A stretch of 64,000 nt of DNA. Source: Nansenia antarctica (taxonomy: Eukaryota; Chordata; Actinopteri; Argentiniformes; Microstomatidae). A program made the position numbers and the translations under genes. The stretch is from NCBI GenBank assembly GCA_963989245.1, contig OZ022346.1:3191462-3255461 (forward strand), written 5' to 3'. The notes below the pieces were generated by a model. That model was not told the DNA's origin. It did no database searches and worked only from the letters and a program-made list of their open reading frames with translations. Of this stretch, positions 11,273-27,191 are shown piece after piece (position 1 is the stretch's first letter; every line of letters begins with the position of its first letter).

Positions 11273-13509
11273 GAGCGGGGAGGTTTCACGGCCTCTTTAA
11301 AGCTCCAACTCAGCACCAGGGAGGAGGTAGAGACATGGCTGGAGGACTTCCAACGGTCATCACAGATGACCATGAGAGTGGCCAAAACGTATCCTGCTAC
11401 TCAGGATTCTGCACGGCGCAACAGCTACAGAGTAAGATCATTCAAGTCATTTTTCTTGTTTTTATAATTGTTAAAGTGGTAAGACCTAATTAAGAATTGC
11501 TATGTTCAAAGGTGGACTTAAGATGCCAACACAACACATGGCACACAAGTCAGACAAAGAAAAACACAAACTGTCCAGCTGGGCTCTACCTTGTGCTTAA
11601 AAAAAGCATTTGCTCTCGAAACCGAAAGTCCAGGTTTGTTCTGTAACGGAACAATCATTTTGAGATTAATATACATTACATACAGTTTAATCGAGGTTAC
11701 ATGCTCATGTTTCCGTTCCATATTTTGTAGATCTGTTGATTGCCACAACCAAGAGGGGTTGTTTTTCCATGTCACCATAAAAAACACCCACAACCACCGC
11801 CTTACTTGTGCCGAGGCCTTACAGCAGCGCCATGTAGCAAAATAAACGGTGGAGAAACTGGAGAAGCTCTTTGAGAGTGGCCACTCACCCTCCTCAGCCC
11901 TGAACACACTGAAATACGACCTTCAGGAGGAGACGGGTGATGTTTACCTATATGCCTCAGCAGATCGGTCCATCTGCCCAGATATCTACTTTTGTTATCG
12001 GTTAGTTTCACGTTAGCATATTCAAAAATAGTCACAATAATCAAGTAAGCATTAATGCATGTAACATCTCCCAGGGGACAAAAGATGGAAACATATTTGT
12101 TGTTTATTGCCATTACAGATGATACTATTCAATTTTTGAGAGGGAGTATGGAGCAGCATCTGGGAACGCTATGATAGTAAACCTCCAGCAACGTCTGGAG
12201 GCCTACAACATGGGAGCAGGGTGAGACCTGTGTGAGGATGGAGGAGACCACAGATGGGCAAACCATCATCGCTGTGTGCACTCCATTAATGAAGAGGGTC
12301 CACAGGCTTGGGAAACACAGTGGAGAACTGATGTTCATGGATTCTTCAGGTTTGAAGGACATAAAGCTGATTGATAATGAGGGAAGTGGTCATTTAAAGA
12401 CTTGCATGGCTAAATAAAGTTTGTTTTTGTTTGTGTCAGGAAACTGTGACCGCATGAATAGCAGGATCTTTCTCCTGCTGACCCATTCGACTGCAGGTGG
12501 GCTGCCACTTGGAGTCATCATCACAACCTCTGAGTCACAAAGGACCATCACAGCAGGACTCAAGTTGCTGATGACCATCCTTCCAGAGGATGCTTTTTAT
12601 GGAAGAGGAGAACTAGGCCCACAGGTCGTCATGACTGACGACTGCAAAGCCCTGCGACAGGCACTATGCCTTCCCTCAGACCACTCCCCTCCTCTGCGTG
12701 TTTCACATGCTGCAGGCCATGTGGAGGTGGCTCTGGGACACTCACCATGGGGTATGTCATCGAAATTCATATAATTTTATTCTAAAAGCTGTTTTCTGGT
12801 CCCCTAGCCAGGTAACACACAGAGTCAGGCAGAGTCAGTCAGGCAAATCACACTTCCACGGTATATCAAAGGAAGTTAGGTTACGCCACTCCACCAGGCT
12901 TTAGTATCGATCGAGCCGTAGCCTAGGTGGGCTCTAGTGTAACATATGAAGAAGCTTGATACAGTAATATTTTCTTACTTATTTATCTGGCCCCATGGGT
13001 AAACAGTTTTTTTGCTTCCCCCTGGAAAATGGTGCTGAAAGGGTGGGGCCTATACACCCCCTCCTTTCCTTTGTGAAGCACATTGTGTTGCCTCTGGGTA
13101 TGAAATGCACTATATAAATAACATTTCATTCATTCAATCATTTCCATCACAGGTGCCGAAGGGGGACCGGCAGCGTCTCCTAGAGATCTTTAAACATCTG
13201 GTGTACGCCGTGTCACCACAGGACCTGGAGGCCTCCTACCACCAGGCTCTCCAGGACCCGACGGTACTGAAACACCAGCGCTACAGGGACCATCTGGCCT
13301 CAGTGTTCACACGACGCATGGACTGGGCTGTCTGTCTCCGCTCAGGCCTTCCGACACGGGGCAACAACACAAATAACTTTGTGGAGAGTGCCATGAGGGT
13401 TCTGAAGGACAGGATCTTCTACAGGTAGGGATGCAATGCCATTCACACATACACACTCTCTCTCTCACACACACAGACACACAGACACTTTCTCACACAC
13501 ACACAAAGA

Positions 13510-13544
<35 letters not shown>

Positions 13545-15207
13545 GCACCATGAATTACAATGCTTATCTTTTCCTTTATAGTATCGTGATTCTCAGAGGT
13601 ATAATTCTGATACGATTCAGTTCTCAATTCCCTTCCCTACAGGCTGAAGGCCTACAACATCACTCAACTGGTAGACTTCGTCTTCACCAGGCTGGAGGCA
13701 TACTATGTCAGGAGACTACTGGATGCCGCAAATAAGAGTACTGCGAAGCGGGAGTCCAAGTACAAAGACGTTGTGTGTCCTGACAGAATCGTCAAGGTGT
13801 GTATTCTTTGTGCATATGTAAGGGCGTACACCCAAAACGGTCACTACCACAGTGCGTTTTGAACCCAGAGGGGTTTTGTAACTCACTGAAGGGATCTTTC
13901 AATACTGACCAGCTGGGCTTCTTACACGGGCTTGCTGGGCTTCTTACACGGCTACTTACCAACAAAATGTATACATAAAGACAAAATGTTGATCACAAAG
14001 TATTTTACGTTTATTTTGTAACGCCGGAGCTTATTTTTTTGTAATATTATCTTCAACGTTCATCTCTTTTCATATTTTAGGAAGATGAATCCAACTATGC
14101 GGTTCCCAGTGAATCTGGAGAAGCTGTGTACCTGGTGAATGTCTCTGTGGGCATGTGCACCTGTCCAGTTGGCAACAATGGGGCTCTCTGCAAGCACCAG
14201 CATGCGGTAATGCAGGCCTTCAACGTGCAAGGCAGCCACTCCTTTCCAGTGATGTCATCCACTGCAAGGAAGTGCTTTTATGAGATTGCCACAGGTATAG
14301 TACTTGGCTTGCTTGTCCATTCGCCTGATATATTATACACACAGTCTCTCAAAAATGAACAGTATTGCTTACTTCATGACTCTGTGTACCTCTTGTCTGT
14401 CAAAAAGGAAAGCTCAACGTACCAGACAACTGGTTTAAGGGTTTGGAGTTTGAGAGGGAGGAAGACTTTGAGGAAACTCAACTCAATGCAAGTGAGTATT
14501 TTTCAGCAGGACATTATCACATTCAAGGCCACCTCAGGCCAGCTGATTAAACTGAACAGTGGGCCCACTTACAGTATGATATACTTACGTCATACATATG
14601 TGTACCTATTGGAAAAATGCATAAAACACCATGCTTGCATTAACATACTGATATTAACACTGTGTATTCTTGCGAAATAGGCACCCGAGAGCAAACTGGC
14701 CCCGCACCTGGAGAAGCCCCCGCACCTGGAGAAGCCCCCGCACCTGGAGAAGCGTCAGCCAATCAGCATCTCGGAGATCGCCTCAAAATGATGTTTGACG
14801 GACTGATGGACAAGCTGAGACGGGATGACACGTTCCAAGCCCCCATCCAATCGCTCGTCTCTTCTTACGAAAAGACCACTACAGACAGTGGGCTGATCTC
14901 AGCGCTGTCCACTTTCGGTAAGACAAGGGGTGCTGCAGCCAAGCGTATCAAAATGAGACCAAGAAAAGGCTTGCAAACAAGCACGCAGATTGGAGTCCAG
15001 CCTACAGCTGTGGCTCGTCGGAAGACACCACTTGGGGGCAGACGGGCACTGATCACCGGGCGGCCTCCTAAAAGAGTCCGGAGGGAGCATGACTATGGGA
15101 AAGTGAAAGAGGGGAGCGGTGCACTGCCCAAAAGATCTGCACCACACTCCCTCTCTCAGTGTGTGTCTGATGGTGTGTCCCTGGGTGGCCAACACAGCAG
15201 AAAATGA
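11273..15207 (+). pseudogene. MULE-type transposase with SWIM zinc finger, copy 1
   Basis: Nine exons with GT-AG borders can be read: 11273-11431, 11731-12000, 12119-12349, 12440-12751, 13153-13424, 13643-13796, 14081-14294, 14408-14491 and 14681-15207. The product has a Mutator-like DDE core: first Asp in FMDSSGNCDR (across the exon 3/4 splice), second in VVMTDDCKAL, Glu in NNFVESAMRVL. A SWIM finger follows (CTCPVGNNGALCKH), then a basic tail with a GEAPAP repeat (three units) and PPKRVRREH. Family knowledge says such enzymes move DNA by cut and paste. This copy is broken: in-frame TAA at 11843-11845, TGA at 12120-12122, a frame change near 12222, and a 5-bp deletion after 12666 just past the second Asp. 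The exon 1/2 junction is also out of phase as I read it. The class is confident; the exact family name is not. Confidence 0.85.
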
Positions 15208-16187
15208 ACACACTCCCCTGAAGTTGCGTCAACACACACTGTAGCTGTCCTGTTGGTTTTTTGTTTAAATGTGTATGCTCTGCTACTCATTCATTATAAA
15301 TGAATATAAATCACAATTCAGATCGTAATCTCACCTATGCCCGCTCACTGCCATGATCTCCCTCACCTCGATTCCCGCATCGGACAGTTTCTGTATGTGT
15401 AATTAACATCGGACAGTTTCTGTATGTCTAATTAACGGTCATTTAATAGAACACCTGTGTGGCGGAGCGATACACATAGTTAAAGGTCCAAGTGCTGTTA
15501 TACTGTATATCGGAATGCCTCTTGTCCTAGGAGGGAATTGTTCACAGAGGGTGGAATTCTACATCTGCGTGTGCCGTGTTAGGATTCCACCCATAATTGT
15601 TCTTCCAGAGCCTACATCCCACTGTCCACACTTGGCGTGCTGTTATTAAGTGGGCACGGCCAGCTCGCTTCGTACTCGGTAGTGTGCGAGTGTTGGACAT
15701 TGGGACGTAGACTCTATAGCCTTTCATAAAGGGGTGTGCATTACTGAAATGTGTTGATGTGGAAAGCTTCGACTGGCTGGCCTAGAGGTTGTTCCTAAGT
15801 ACTGGTCTGGTTTCGGCGAACTTTACCTTTAACCCCCCAACCCAATACTAACCTAAACCTGTAGGAGGTCACAATGCAACGCAACCTTAGATCCGTTCTT
15901 GGAACAACTTGGACCTATTCAGTGGGGACGCCAAACAAAGTTACGTTCAGATAGAAATGTGCTGTCTGGAACAGACACTGTGCTCTGTCGGTCGTGCAGA
16001 ATAGGGAAGCGTGTTCTCTCCGTACACTACAGTTCTATCGCTCCACTGAATAGGCAGGGTTCGAGTGTGTGTGTGTGTGTGTGTGTGTGGGGGGGGGGGT
16101 TAGATGCCCCCATAACAGATCAGGGCCCTGCCACTAGAATTTAAGTATCAATGAGGGTCCCCCTCGAAAAAGTCAGAATCAACCAAG

Positions 16188-16222
<35 letters not shown>

Positions 16223-16271
16223 GGGGGGGGGGGGGTGAGTTAGTTGAACCCTGTGAATAGGCCCCTGTTAT
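15208..16271. other. Non-coding spacer with empty piggyBac target site
   Basis: No gene is seen. A ~29-bp CATCGGACAGTTTCTGTATG unit occurs twice at about 15378-15435. TTAA at 15480-15483 is the unoccupied form of the insertion site filled in copy 2. (GT)n followed by poly-G lies at about 16066-16100 and 16189-16236. Confidence 0.7.
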
Positions 16272-17399
16272 TGTCACAGCTCCGCCCCCGGCTCATCAGC
16301 CATCTATCAGTGGCGCCAGGTGTAGCCGATTAAGACCGCGACTGGTTCCTACTTAAGCCCTGCTCCTGCTTCCAGTCTACGCCAGATCGTAGCCACTTAA
16401 TGGTTGGTTCATACGTTCGTTCCCTCAACTCTAGACGTTACCCTAGCCTAACCCTATTCTCCCTGTTCCCCGTTTAAGGATTCCCTGCCTGCCGACCTCC
16501 TGCCTGTCTGACTACCTGCCTGACCCCCTGCCTGTCTGAGTACCTGCCTACCTGCCTGACCCCCTGCCTGTTTGAGTACCTGCCTACCTGCCTGACCCCC
16601 CGCCTGTCTGAGTACCTGCCTACCTGCCTGACCCCCTGTCTGTCTGAGTACCTGCCTACCTGCCTGACCCCCTGCCTGTCTGAGTACCTGCCTACCTGCC
16701 AGACCCCTGCCTGTCTGAGTACCTGCCTACCTGCCTGACCCCCCGCCTGTCTGAGTACCTGCTTACCTGCCTGACCCCCTGTCTGTCTGAGTACCTGCCT
16801 ACCTGCCTGACCCCCTGCCTGTCTGAGTACCTGCCTACCTGCCTGACCCCCTGCCTGTCTGACTACCTGCCTACCTGCCTGACCCCCCGCCTGTCTGAGT
16901 ACCTGCCTACCTGCCTGACCCCCTGCCTGTCTGAGTACCTGCCTACCTGCCAGACCCCCTGCCTGTCTGAGTACCTGCCTACCTGCCTGACCCCCCGCCT
17001 GTCTGAGTACCTGCCTACCTGCCTGACCCCCCGCCTGTCTGAGTACCTGCCTACCTGCCAGACCCCCTGCCTGTCTGACTACCTGCCTACCTGCCTGACC
17101 CCCTGCCTGTCTGAGTACCTGCCTACCTGCCTGACCCCCTGCCTGTCTGAGTACCTGCCTGACCCCTGCCTGTCTGAGTACCTGCCTACCTGCTTAACCC
17201 CCCTGCCTGTCTGAGTACCTGCCTACCTGCCTGACCCCCCGCCTGTCTGAGTACCTGCCTACCTGCCTGACCTCCTACCCGCACTACCTACCTCCAGCCT
17301 GATTCCCCTAACACCCCAACCCTATAATAAATCACTGTTATTATTATTACTACCTGTTCTCCGTTGTCTGCTTCTGGGTTCCGCCCTCTGGTCGTGACA
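16272..17399 (+). mobile_element. Solo LTR, 1,128 bp, copy 1
   Basis: It begins TGTCAC and ends GTGACA (TG...CA with 6-bp inverted ends) and is flanked by the same 5-bp sequence GTTAT at 16267-16271 and 17400-17404, as expected for integrase-made insertion. An AATAAA polyadenylation signal occurs near 17327. No internal retroelement genes and no second LTR are present, so the internal part was lost by LTR-LTR recombination (inference). Most of its length is the 37-bp minisatellite annotated separately. The + orientation is inferred from the AATAAA. Confidence 0.85.
16497..17285 (+). repeat. 37-bp minisatellite inside the LTR, copy 1
   Basis: The unit starts CCTGCCTGTCTGAGTACC and continues TGCCTACCTGCCTGACCCC, 37 bp, about 20 times with point variants (CCTGCC/CCCGCC, GAGTAC/GACTAC, CTGAC/CAGAC) and a few truncated units. 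Copy 2 has several units fewer. Confidence 0.95.
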
Positions 17400-17564
17400 G
17401 TTATACACACATTCATCTGCTTCTTCTCCTCCTCCTGGTGTTCCATCTCTCTAGAGCCAACACTATTATACTGTTTCCTGATACCTATATAATTATTTGT
17501 TTAAAAAAAGAAGTAATAAATGGCTAATCTATATACTTAACATTTAGGTGTTGGTATGATACAT

Positions 17565-17780
17565 GTGGTTCACATTGTAAAAGGAATAAAAGAAACAATT
17601 GAATTGCAATCGATGTATTATGTTTAATTAAAGACAAAAACAGACTTTTACATTTGGGTGTTCTTTTTCTACGTGGTTAACATTGTAAAAGGAATAAAAG
17701 AAACAATTGAATTGCAATCGATGTATTATGTTTAATTAAAGACAAAAACAGACTTTTACATTTGGGTGTTCTTTTTCTAC
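17565..17780. repeat. 108-bp tandem duplication, copy 1
   Basis: Two head-to-tail units of 108 bp start at 17565 and 17673 (GTGGTT(C/A)ACATTGTAAAAGG) and end in TTCTTTTTCTAC. A (GT)n run follows to about 17835. It is present in both duplication copies, so it predates them. Confidence 0.95.
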
Positions 17781-17781
17781 G

Positions 17782-17837
<56 letters not shown>

Positions 17838-18297
17838 ACATCCAATAATGCTTTGTCATGAAGAGTCCGGAGGGAGCAGAACGTGGAGACGCAGCTGAAC
17901 GTGGAGATGTTTGCCAGTAGCTGAAGATCGGCTTGAATATAATCTAAGAGAGTTCAAGTTTAAACAACTCCTAAAGTTCTGAAATGTTCCTGAAATGTAC
18001 TGCTCCTTTGATACTGTATTTCCCCTGTGTGGTTGCTTATGCAGTAATATGGTTTGTGGGTGGTTAATATCAGAATAAAACGTGCAGACTGCAGAATGAG
18101 TGTTTCTGGTTTATTTTATGAAGCTGTGTATTTTTACACTGTGTTGCCCAGTCAATAAACATGTTTCCTTATGACTTCTAACTTCTCTGGGCGTGCATTT
18201 CAACCCTTTCACACGCCGCATGCTAGCGTTTACGTTAGCCGTTTACGTTATCCCAGTTTATAGCAAGGAGTCTGGCTTTAGATGGTAGACTCGCCAG

Positions 18298-18555
18298 CCA
18301 ATGAGGGGGCAATGAGGGAGTGCTTCGCCAACCAATGAGGGAGTGCTTCGCCAACCAATCAGGTAGCGGTAAACTGTTGGAACACACAGTGCACAGCTGA
18401 TTAATCAATTAAACCAATAGAGTGAGACAGGATGTTCATCCCAGTTGCCTTTCAGGAAGTAGGGAGATCGTGCACCTCGTGTCTTCAGATTACACAGCCT
18501 GCTGAAGAAGCAACATCATCTCTGCTGTTTTATTCCGTCCTTCTGTATAAAACAG
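18298..18555 (+). promoter_or_regulatory. rcor2: CCAAT-box cluster and possible non-coding first exon of rcor2, copy 1
   Basis: Four CCAAT boxes lie at 18298, 18332, 18355 and 18414; the second and third sit in a 23-bp tandem repeat. A candidate untranslated exon ends at 18555 with donor ACAG|GTATGT, 2 kb upstream of the acceptor at 20,607 in front of the rcor2 start codon. That acceptor is only two bases before the ATG, so a 5' UTR exon upstream is required. This being that exon is inference; no TATA box is clear. Confidence 0.4.
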
Positions 18556-18734
18556 GTATGTAAGGTTACCAAGCATGAAACCTTTTTAGGAACCATATGT
18601 GTATACATTATATAAATTGTAGTTGATACAGTTATAGGTATTAATATCCAGTAAAATGTGTATTCTGTCGAACTTTACAAGTTCGTTAGCATTGAAGCGT
18701 CATGTCACCCACGGCATGCTTGATGTGCATTGAG

Positions 18735-19930
18735 AGAGAGAATGGTGAATCCAGCAGTGGAGGAAGATTGATTGAGATTATTTATTAAGGTAAGCCCCTT
18801 GAGAAGAATCTTGGTTAAAGGCCTGTGAAATATGTAGGGGGTCAGAAATGATATCATCGTTAATTTTTATTTGAGATATGAGGCCTTTGTTAGTTTTATT
18901 GAGAGCTCGGTTCAACTGTTTCCAAAATTGTCGAGGGTTATTAAAGTCTTGAGGAAGACTATCACGGAAGTAACTGGATTTTGCGTTACGTGTTTTAGTT
19001 TTGCAAGAGTTCCTCAAACCTTTATACATATCCCAGTCAGCAGGATCATTTGACAAACGATGTTTGGCCCAGGCTTTATCTCTCTGTTTAAAAAGATTGA
19101 ATAGTTCAGTACTGATCCAGGGTAGATGCTGCCTTTAACCCTAAATGTCTTTAGAGGTGCATGTTTATCAATAACTATTTTAAATTCTAAACATAAGAAA
19201 CTCCATGCATCCTCCGGAAAGGGTATCAATTGGAATCTATCCCAGTTAATTGCAGTTATATCGTTAATAAATGAATCAACATTCATTTTTTTATATTGCC
19301 TCAAATTAATATATTTAGGTGGGGAGGAAGGTATTCTAATTTTCCAAACACAAAATATAACACAATGATCACTAAAACACCAGATGCGGTTATTCTCTCA
19401 GGATTGGTGACCAGAATCCAATCTATTAAAGATGAGGATCCATGGTGATGGTGCACACGAGTTGGCTCACTGATCAACTGAGATAAATTAACACTGGAAA
19501 ATAATGTTCTCTCATCAATAGAAGACTTATCAAGCCAATTTATATTAAAGTCTCCCAGAATGATCAGTTCATTATGCTTCTTTAAGGAGTTTATTGTAGA
19601 TAAGATGCAGTTAGCTGAATCTGATAGAACTGGAGGTGGTCTATAAATGGTCCCAATTGTTAAATGTTTATTATCATGAAACATGATGTTGATGAAAAGG
19701 CTTTCAAAATGAATTGGGTCAACAGTAGGAGTGGTACACTCTGAGGTAAATTTATCAGAAACATAAGTTGCCACCCCACCTCCTCTCGAAGGTCTATCAG
19801 ATCTGTAAATAATATAGTTATCAATTTTAATTTCATCATTAGTAATATTATTATGCAACCAGGTTTCAGATAAAGAAATAACATGGGGTTTATAAAGAGC
19901 CACCCATGCTGAAGACACAGAACATCTTGA
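18735..19930 (-). mobile_element. LINE endonuclease fragment, antisense, copy 1
   Basis: Reading the minus strand from about 19918 down, the protein has APE-type endonuclease motifs of non-LTR retrotransposons: LSETWLHNN, SRGGGVATYVSD, GTIYRPPP and LGDFNINW. The expected SDH motif is missing because 13 bp were deleted after 19378 between two AAAAC direct repeats, which also shifts the frame. A linker follows (DPADWDMYKGLRN, FWKQLNRALNK, down to 18778). The RT domain is absent. It lies in the proposed rcor2 5' intron in reverse orientation. Confidence 0.85.
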
Positions 19931-20494
19931 AATGTCTTAAGAATTGTTTACATAGTATGGGCCCGTGGGACTGGAGATGCTGGTGGATGTCCTGAAGTGG
20001 ATGTCCTGAAGTGACCGTCTGGTCCTTAGACTCGCAGCTCCGGCAGACAGAAAAACAAAACAAGAACACCTCTTGGCAGTTTTTTCGTCGGAAATTAACG
20101 GAACTTGGTGTCCAGAAGATTTGTGTGTTATTGCATAATGTGTTTAATGTTTTTTTTGTGTTGGTCTCGTTTTCACTCCTGATTGTTGAGCATGTCAGTA
20201 CTAGCTAAAGAGGATGGTCTGTTCAGGTGTGTGTACCAAGGCCTAGTTGTTTTGGTGTGTGCTATCCGTGTAGATATTTATATATATTTTGACCTTGCTC
20301 CCGGGAGGTGTGTTGTGCGTGTGTGTGTGTTTGTGTGTCACACATGCCTTTGGTGATGTATTGTGTGTGTTACAGTGATGTTCTTGATGATTGATTGATT
20401 GATTGATTGAGTGAGTGAACACAGAGAGAGTGAGTGTGTGTGTGTGTGTGTGTGTTGTAGGCCTACTGTAGGTGTGTGTTGATGAAGTATACTG

Positions 20495-20528
<34 letters not shown>

Positions 20529-20608
20529 GAATTGATGCACATTATTGTATGTCTGCCTCTGTCTTTCTGTCATATGTTTTACGTGTGTGTGTGTGTGTGT
20601 GTCCAGCC

Positions 20609-24291
<3,683 letters not shown>

Positions 24292-24553
24292 GTGAGAGGG
24301 AGGGAGGGAGGGAGAAAGAAAGGGTTATAGAGGGAGGGATGGAGAGGAAAGGAGAGAGAGCGAGGGAGGGAGGGAGGGAGGGAGGGAGGGAGGGAAGGAG
24401 AGAGAGCGAGGGAGGGAGGGAGGGAGGGAAGGAGAGGGAGGGAGGGAGGGTCCCCCCTGAGTGGGAATCTGTATCAGAGCAGAGCCATCCAATTACACCC
24501 AAACCCCAATGTGTTATAATGTGTTTATAATGTGTTATAATGTGTTTATAATG
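24292..24553. repeat. (GGGA)n purine tract and ATAATGTGTT repeat, copy 1
   Basis: It begins at the rcor2 exon 5 donor (GACAG|GTGAGA). GGGA/GGGAGAGA units run to about 24450, followed by four units of GTGT(T)TATAAT ending at 24553. Confidence 0.9.
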
Positions 24554-25245
24554 CAGGGCTTAAAGTACTCCGGCACAGTGCCGGATTTCCGGCGCGGGAG
24601 AATAAAAAAATAAAAATAAAACTGCAATTGTGGCATTGCGCCGACGTGGTGGCGGGGGCGCTGTTTCACAAATAACTTAGCTTTCGTGTTTGCTAGCGAA
24701 ACAGCTGATAGTTGATGTTGACTGCTCAAGGAGAATACATATTTGAAAGTACAGAATGCCTGAGAGCCTTATATTGCATTGTATTACATTATATTTTGAA
24801 TGGCCATCTGGTGCCTGAATATTGTTTTTTCCTTTACATATATAATGACATTTCCACCATAAATTGATGGCGAAAGGGCACAACTTGGTGCATATCAATT
24901 CACCAGAATGCAAGAAATTAAGTGTTTGATGCTCGTTTAAGGACCCCCAGACAGCCCTGCTTCATGGGTCCCCCCCGATGTCAAACACCACTGGTACCAC
25001 CTCCGCCTCATTTTGAGCCAGGAAAAACCCTGAGTAGTGACGGGAAGCCTTATGGAACGTGGTGCCAAGAAGGAGAATATAAGTGATAGTGGCTTAATAA
25101 GTAATCAGTTTGTTCTTTTAAAGACATGTATATATTTTATTCTGTATTGTTATAGTGATAGTGGCTTAATAAGTGATGCAATCAGTTTGGCATTTTAAAG
25201 ACATCTAAATATATTATTTTATTTTGTATTAAGTATAAAACAGTA
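24554..25245. repeat. Interspersed repeat remnant
   Basis: It begins CAGGGCTTAAAGTACTCCGG. The terminus CAGGGCTTAAAGT is also present in reverse at about 31,473-31,486 (ACTTTAAGCCCTG), but the 8-bp flanks do not match, so I do not pair them. Two ~75-bp stretches with AGTGATAGTGGCTTAATAAG repeat near 25,083 and 25,155. No gene. Confidence 0.5.
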
Positions 25246-25282
25246 TTATGAATGAATGAATGAATGGTCTTTATTGTCATTA
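25246..25282 (-). mobile_element. LINE 3' tail, left piece of an interrupted copy
   Basis: (GAAT)n then GGTCTTTATTGTCAT is the inverted start of the LINE 3' UTR known from 6590-6980. It breaks off at 25282 and resumes at 31023 with TACAGTACAGGTACC, showing that 25,283-31,022 was inserted into it. Confidence 0.85.
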
Positions 25283-25814
25283 CAGTTTTTCCCAATTGCT
25301 AAAACACAAAAGCCAATTCTCTAAACCAAATGTGACTGCTCCTGGTGTTTCTGGACACCTCTCGGAAATGAGAAAGACGTCAAATTCGTCTTCAGAGTAT
25401 TTCTTACATAAAACTCAGATTTTCGTTTTTTTAGCTAACATTCAACTCGAAGATGTGAAGTACCCACTCGTTATTTTTCCGAACAGTTTTACGTTCATTA
25501 AATAAGTGTAATCTAGCAACAAAATAGGCTTGTTTGTCATGCTTCTAGTTCAAAATAACACGAGCATCACACTTGGGTGTGATTGGCTGTTGAGCTCTCG
25601 GGGGAGGGACAAAGGAAGCCGTGTTTGTTTTGAGAATGTTTTCTGCTTAGAATGAACACTGCTTAGAATGAACACGGTTTAGCTCATCAATTGTTCAGTA
25701 ATGACTGAAGGCACAAAGAAAGTCCCCAAGAAATGAAACTTTACTAGGACAACATACGGATTTCACGGGATCAACATACCACACATGTAAGTAGCCTTAC
25801 AGTCCTTTGTTTGT

Positions 25815-26160
25815 TTGTGTTGGGCTAGCGTTAGCATAGCATGTTGTTAGCGTTAGCATTAGCTAGTACGTTCTGTGTCGTCGTATTGCCTTTTAAAGAC
25901 TTTCTAAAACAATCACATAGTTAGTAGCACATTATGCTGTTCTTATAAGTTGTGTTGTTGCTACTGTGTACAGTTAGTTAACTGTTTGTCTTGTGTTACT
26001 TGGGTTGGGCTAGCCGTGTTAGCTTACTAGCATTAGCTAGTACGTTCTGTGGTATTGCGTAAGACTTTCTAAAACAATCGCATAGCACATGTTCTTATAA
26101 GTTGTGTTGTTGATACCGTGTACAGCTAGCTAACTGTGTTTATGCTGTTCTGCTGTGTTG
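25815..26160. repeat. Direct repeat in intron 1 of the DUF7869-like gene
   Basis: A segment from TTGGGCTAGC through CATTAGCTAGTACGTTCTGT to GTTCTTATAAGTTGTGTTGT occurs twice, starting near 25822 and 26001, with indels. It is rich in GCTAGC and GTTAGC motifs. Confidence 0.8.
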
Positions 26161-26629
26161 ATACATCTAGCTAACTAACTGTTTGATTTTTTTCTGTTTA
26201 GGATCAGCAACACGCTCCTCAATTCCATTTGCCAATCCTACAAGGAAAATGGGCTAGTACCACGCGTGAGGAAGAAGTGTCCACGAACAAACAAAAACTT
26301 TCTCCAGAAAAAGGACTGCAATAGGGTCAAAAAGTTAATCCGAAACTACGCAGAAGATCACGCCATTGTTCTACCGGGCCGTCATCCTGGGCACCGAAAC
26401 TACAGTGCAAAGCTACTCCCATCTAATGTCTGCAAAGCCACAGTCTACCGTCTCTACAGTGATGCTCTGCAAAAACGTGGTATGTAAACATTGTAAACTC
26501 GTGTTCAGTAGAATTGTAATGTGATCTATTATCTTTCTTTAAAGAACCTTTCAGCTCTAAAAGAGGAGATCAGGGAAGTCTTGCTTACCAGACTGTAGCT
26601 GTAATACTGTAATACCTTACCACCAAGGT

Positions 26630-26790
26630 GTAGACAGACACACAGACACACAGAGACACACAGGGATGTAGACAGTAACACACACACACAGACACACACA
26701 GGGATGTAGACAGTAACACACACACACAGACACACACAGGGATGTAGACAGTAACACACACACAGACACACAGACTTACAGACACACAGC
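26630..26790. repeat. ~36-bp tandem repeat in intron 2, copy 1
   Basis: Three to four units of GGGATGTAGACAGTAACAC followed by (CA)n and GACACACACA. The opposite strand reads as Cys/Val-rich frames, which are artefacts. Confidence 0.85.
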
Positions 26791-27141
26791 TCTGTGTCCC
26801 CGTCCCACGCAACAAAGCCCCACAGAGTCCTCCTGTGTCAATCTCCCTGCAGTGTCCAAATCTATAGGATGATTTATAGGATGATTTATTTGTGTGGGCC
26901 ATGACTTACAAGACATGTCACGAAAAGAGCTTCAAGTAAAAACAACTAGTCGAAATGGGAGGGAGAGAGAGGGATAGAGAGGGAGAGAGATAGGGATAGA
27001 GAGAGGGGAGAGAGAGATAGAGAATATACACACATGCAGAGACACACACACACACACACACACACTGTGATTTATATCTTCTGCTGTCTAGCATCCATAG
27101 GGAGGGGCACTAGTCTGGACATACACACATGCAGAGACATA

Positions 27142-27191
<50 letters not shown>

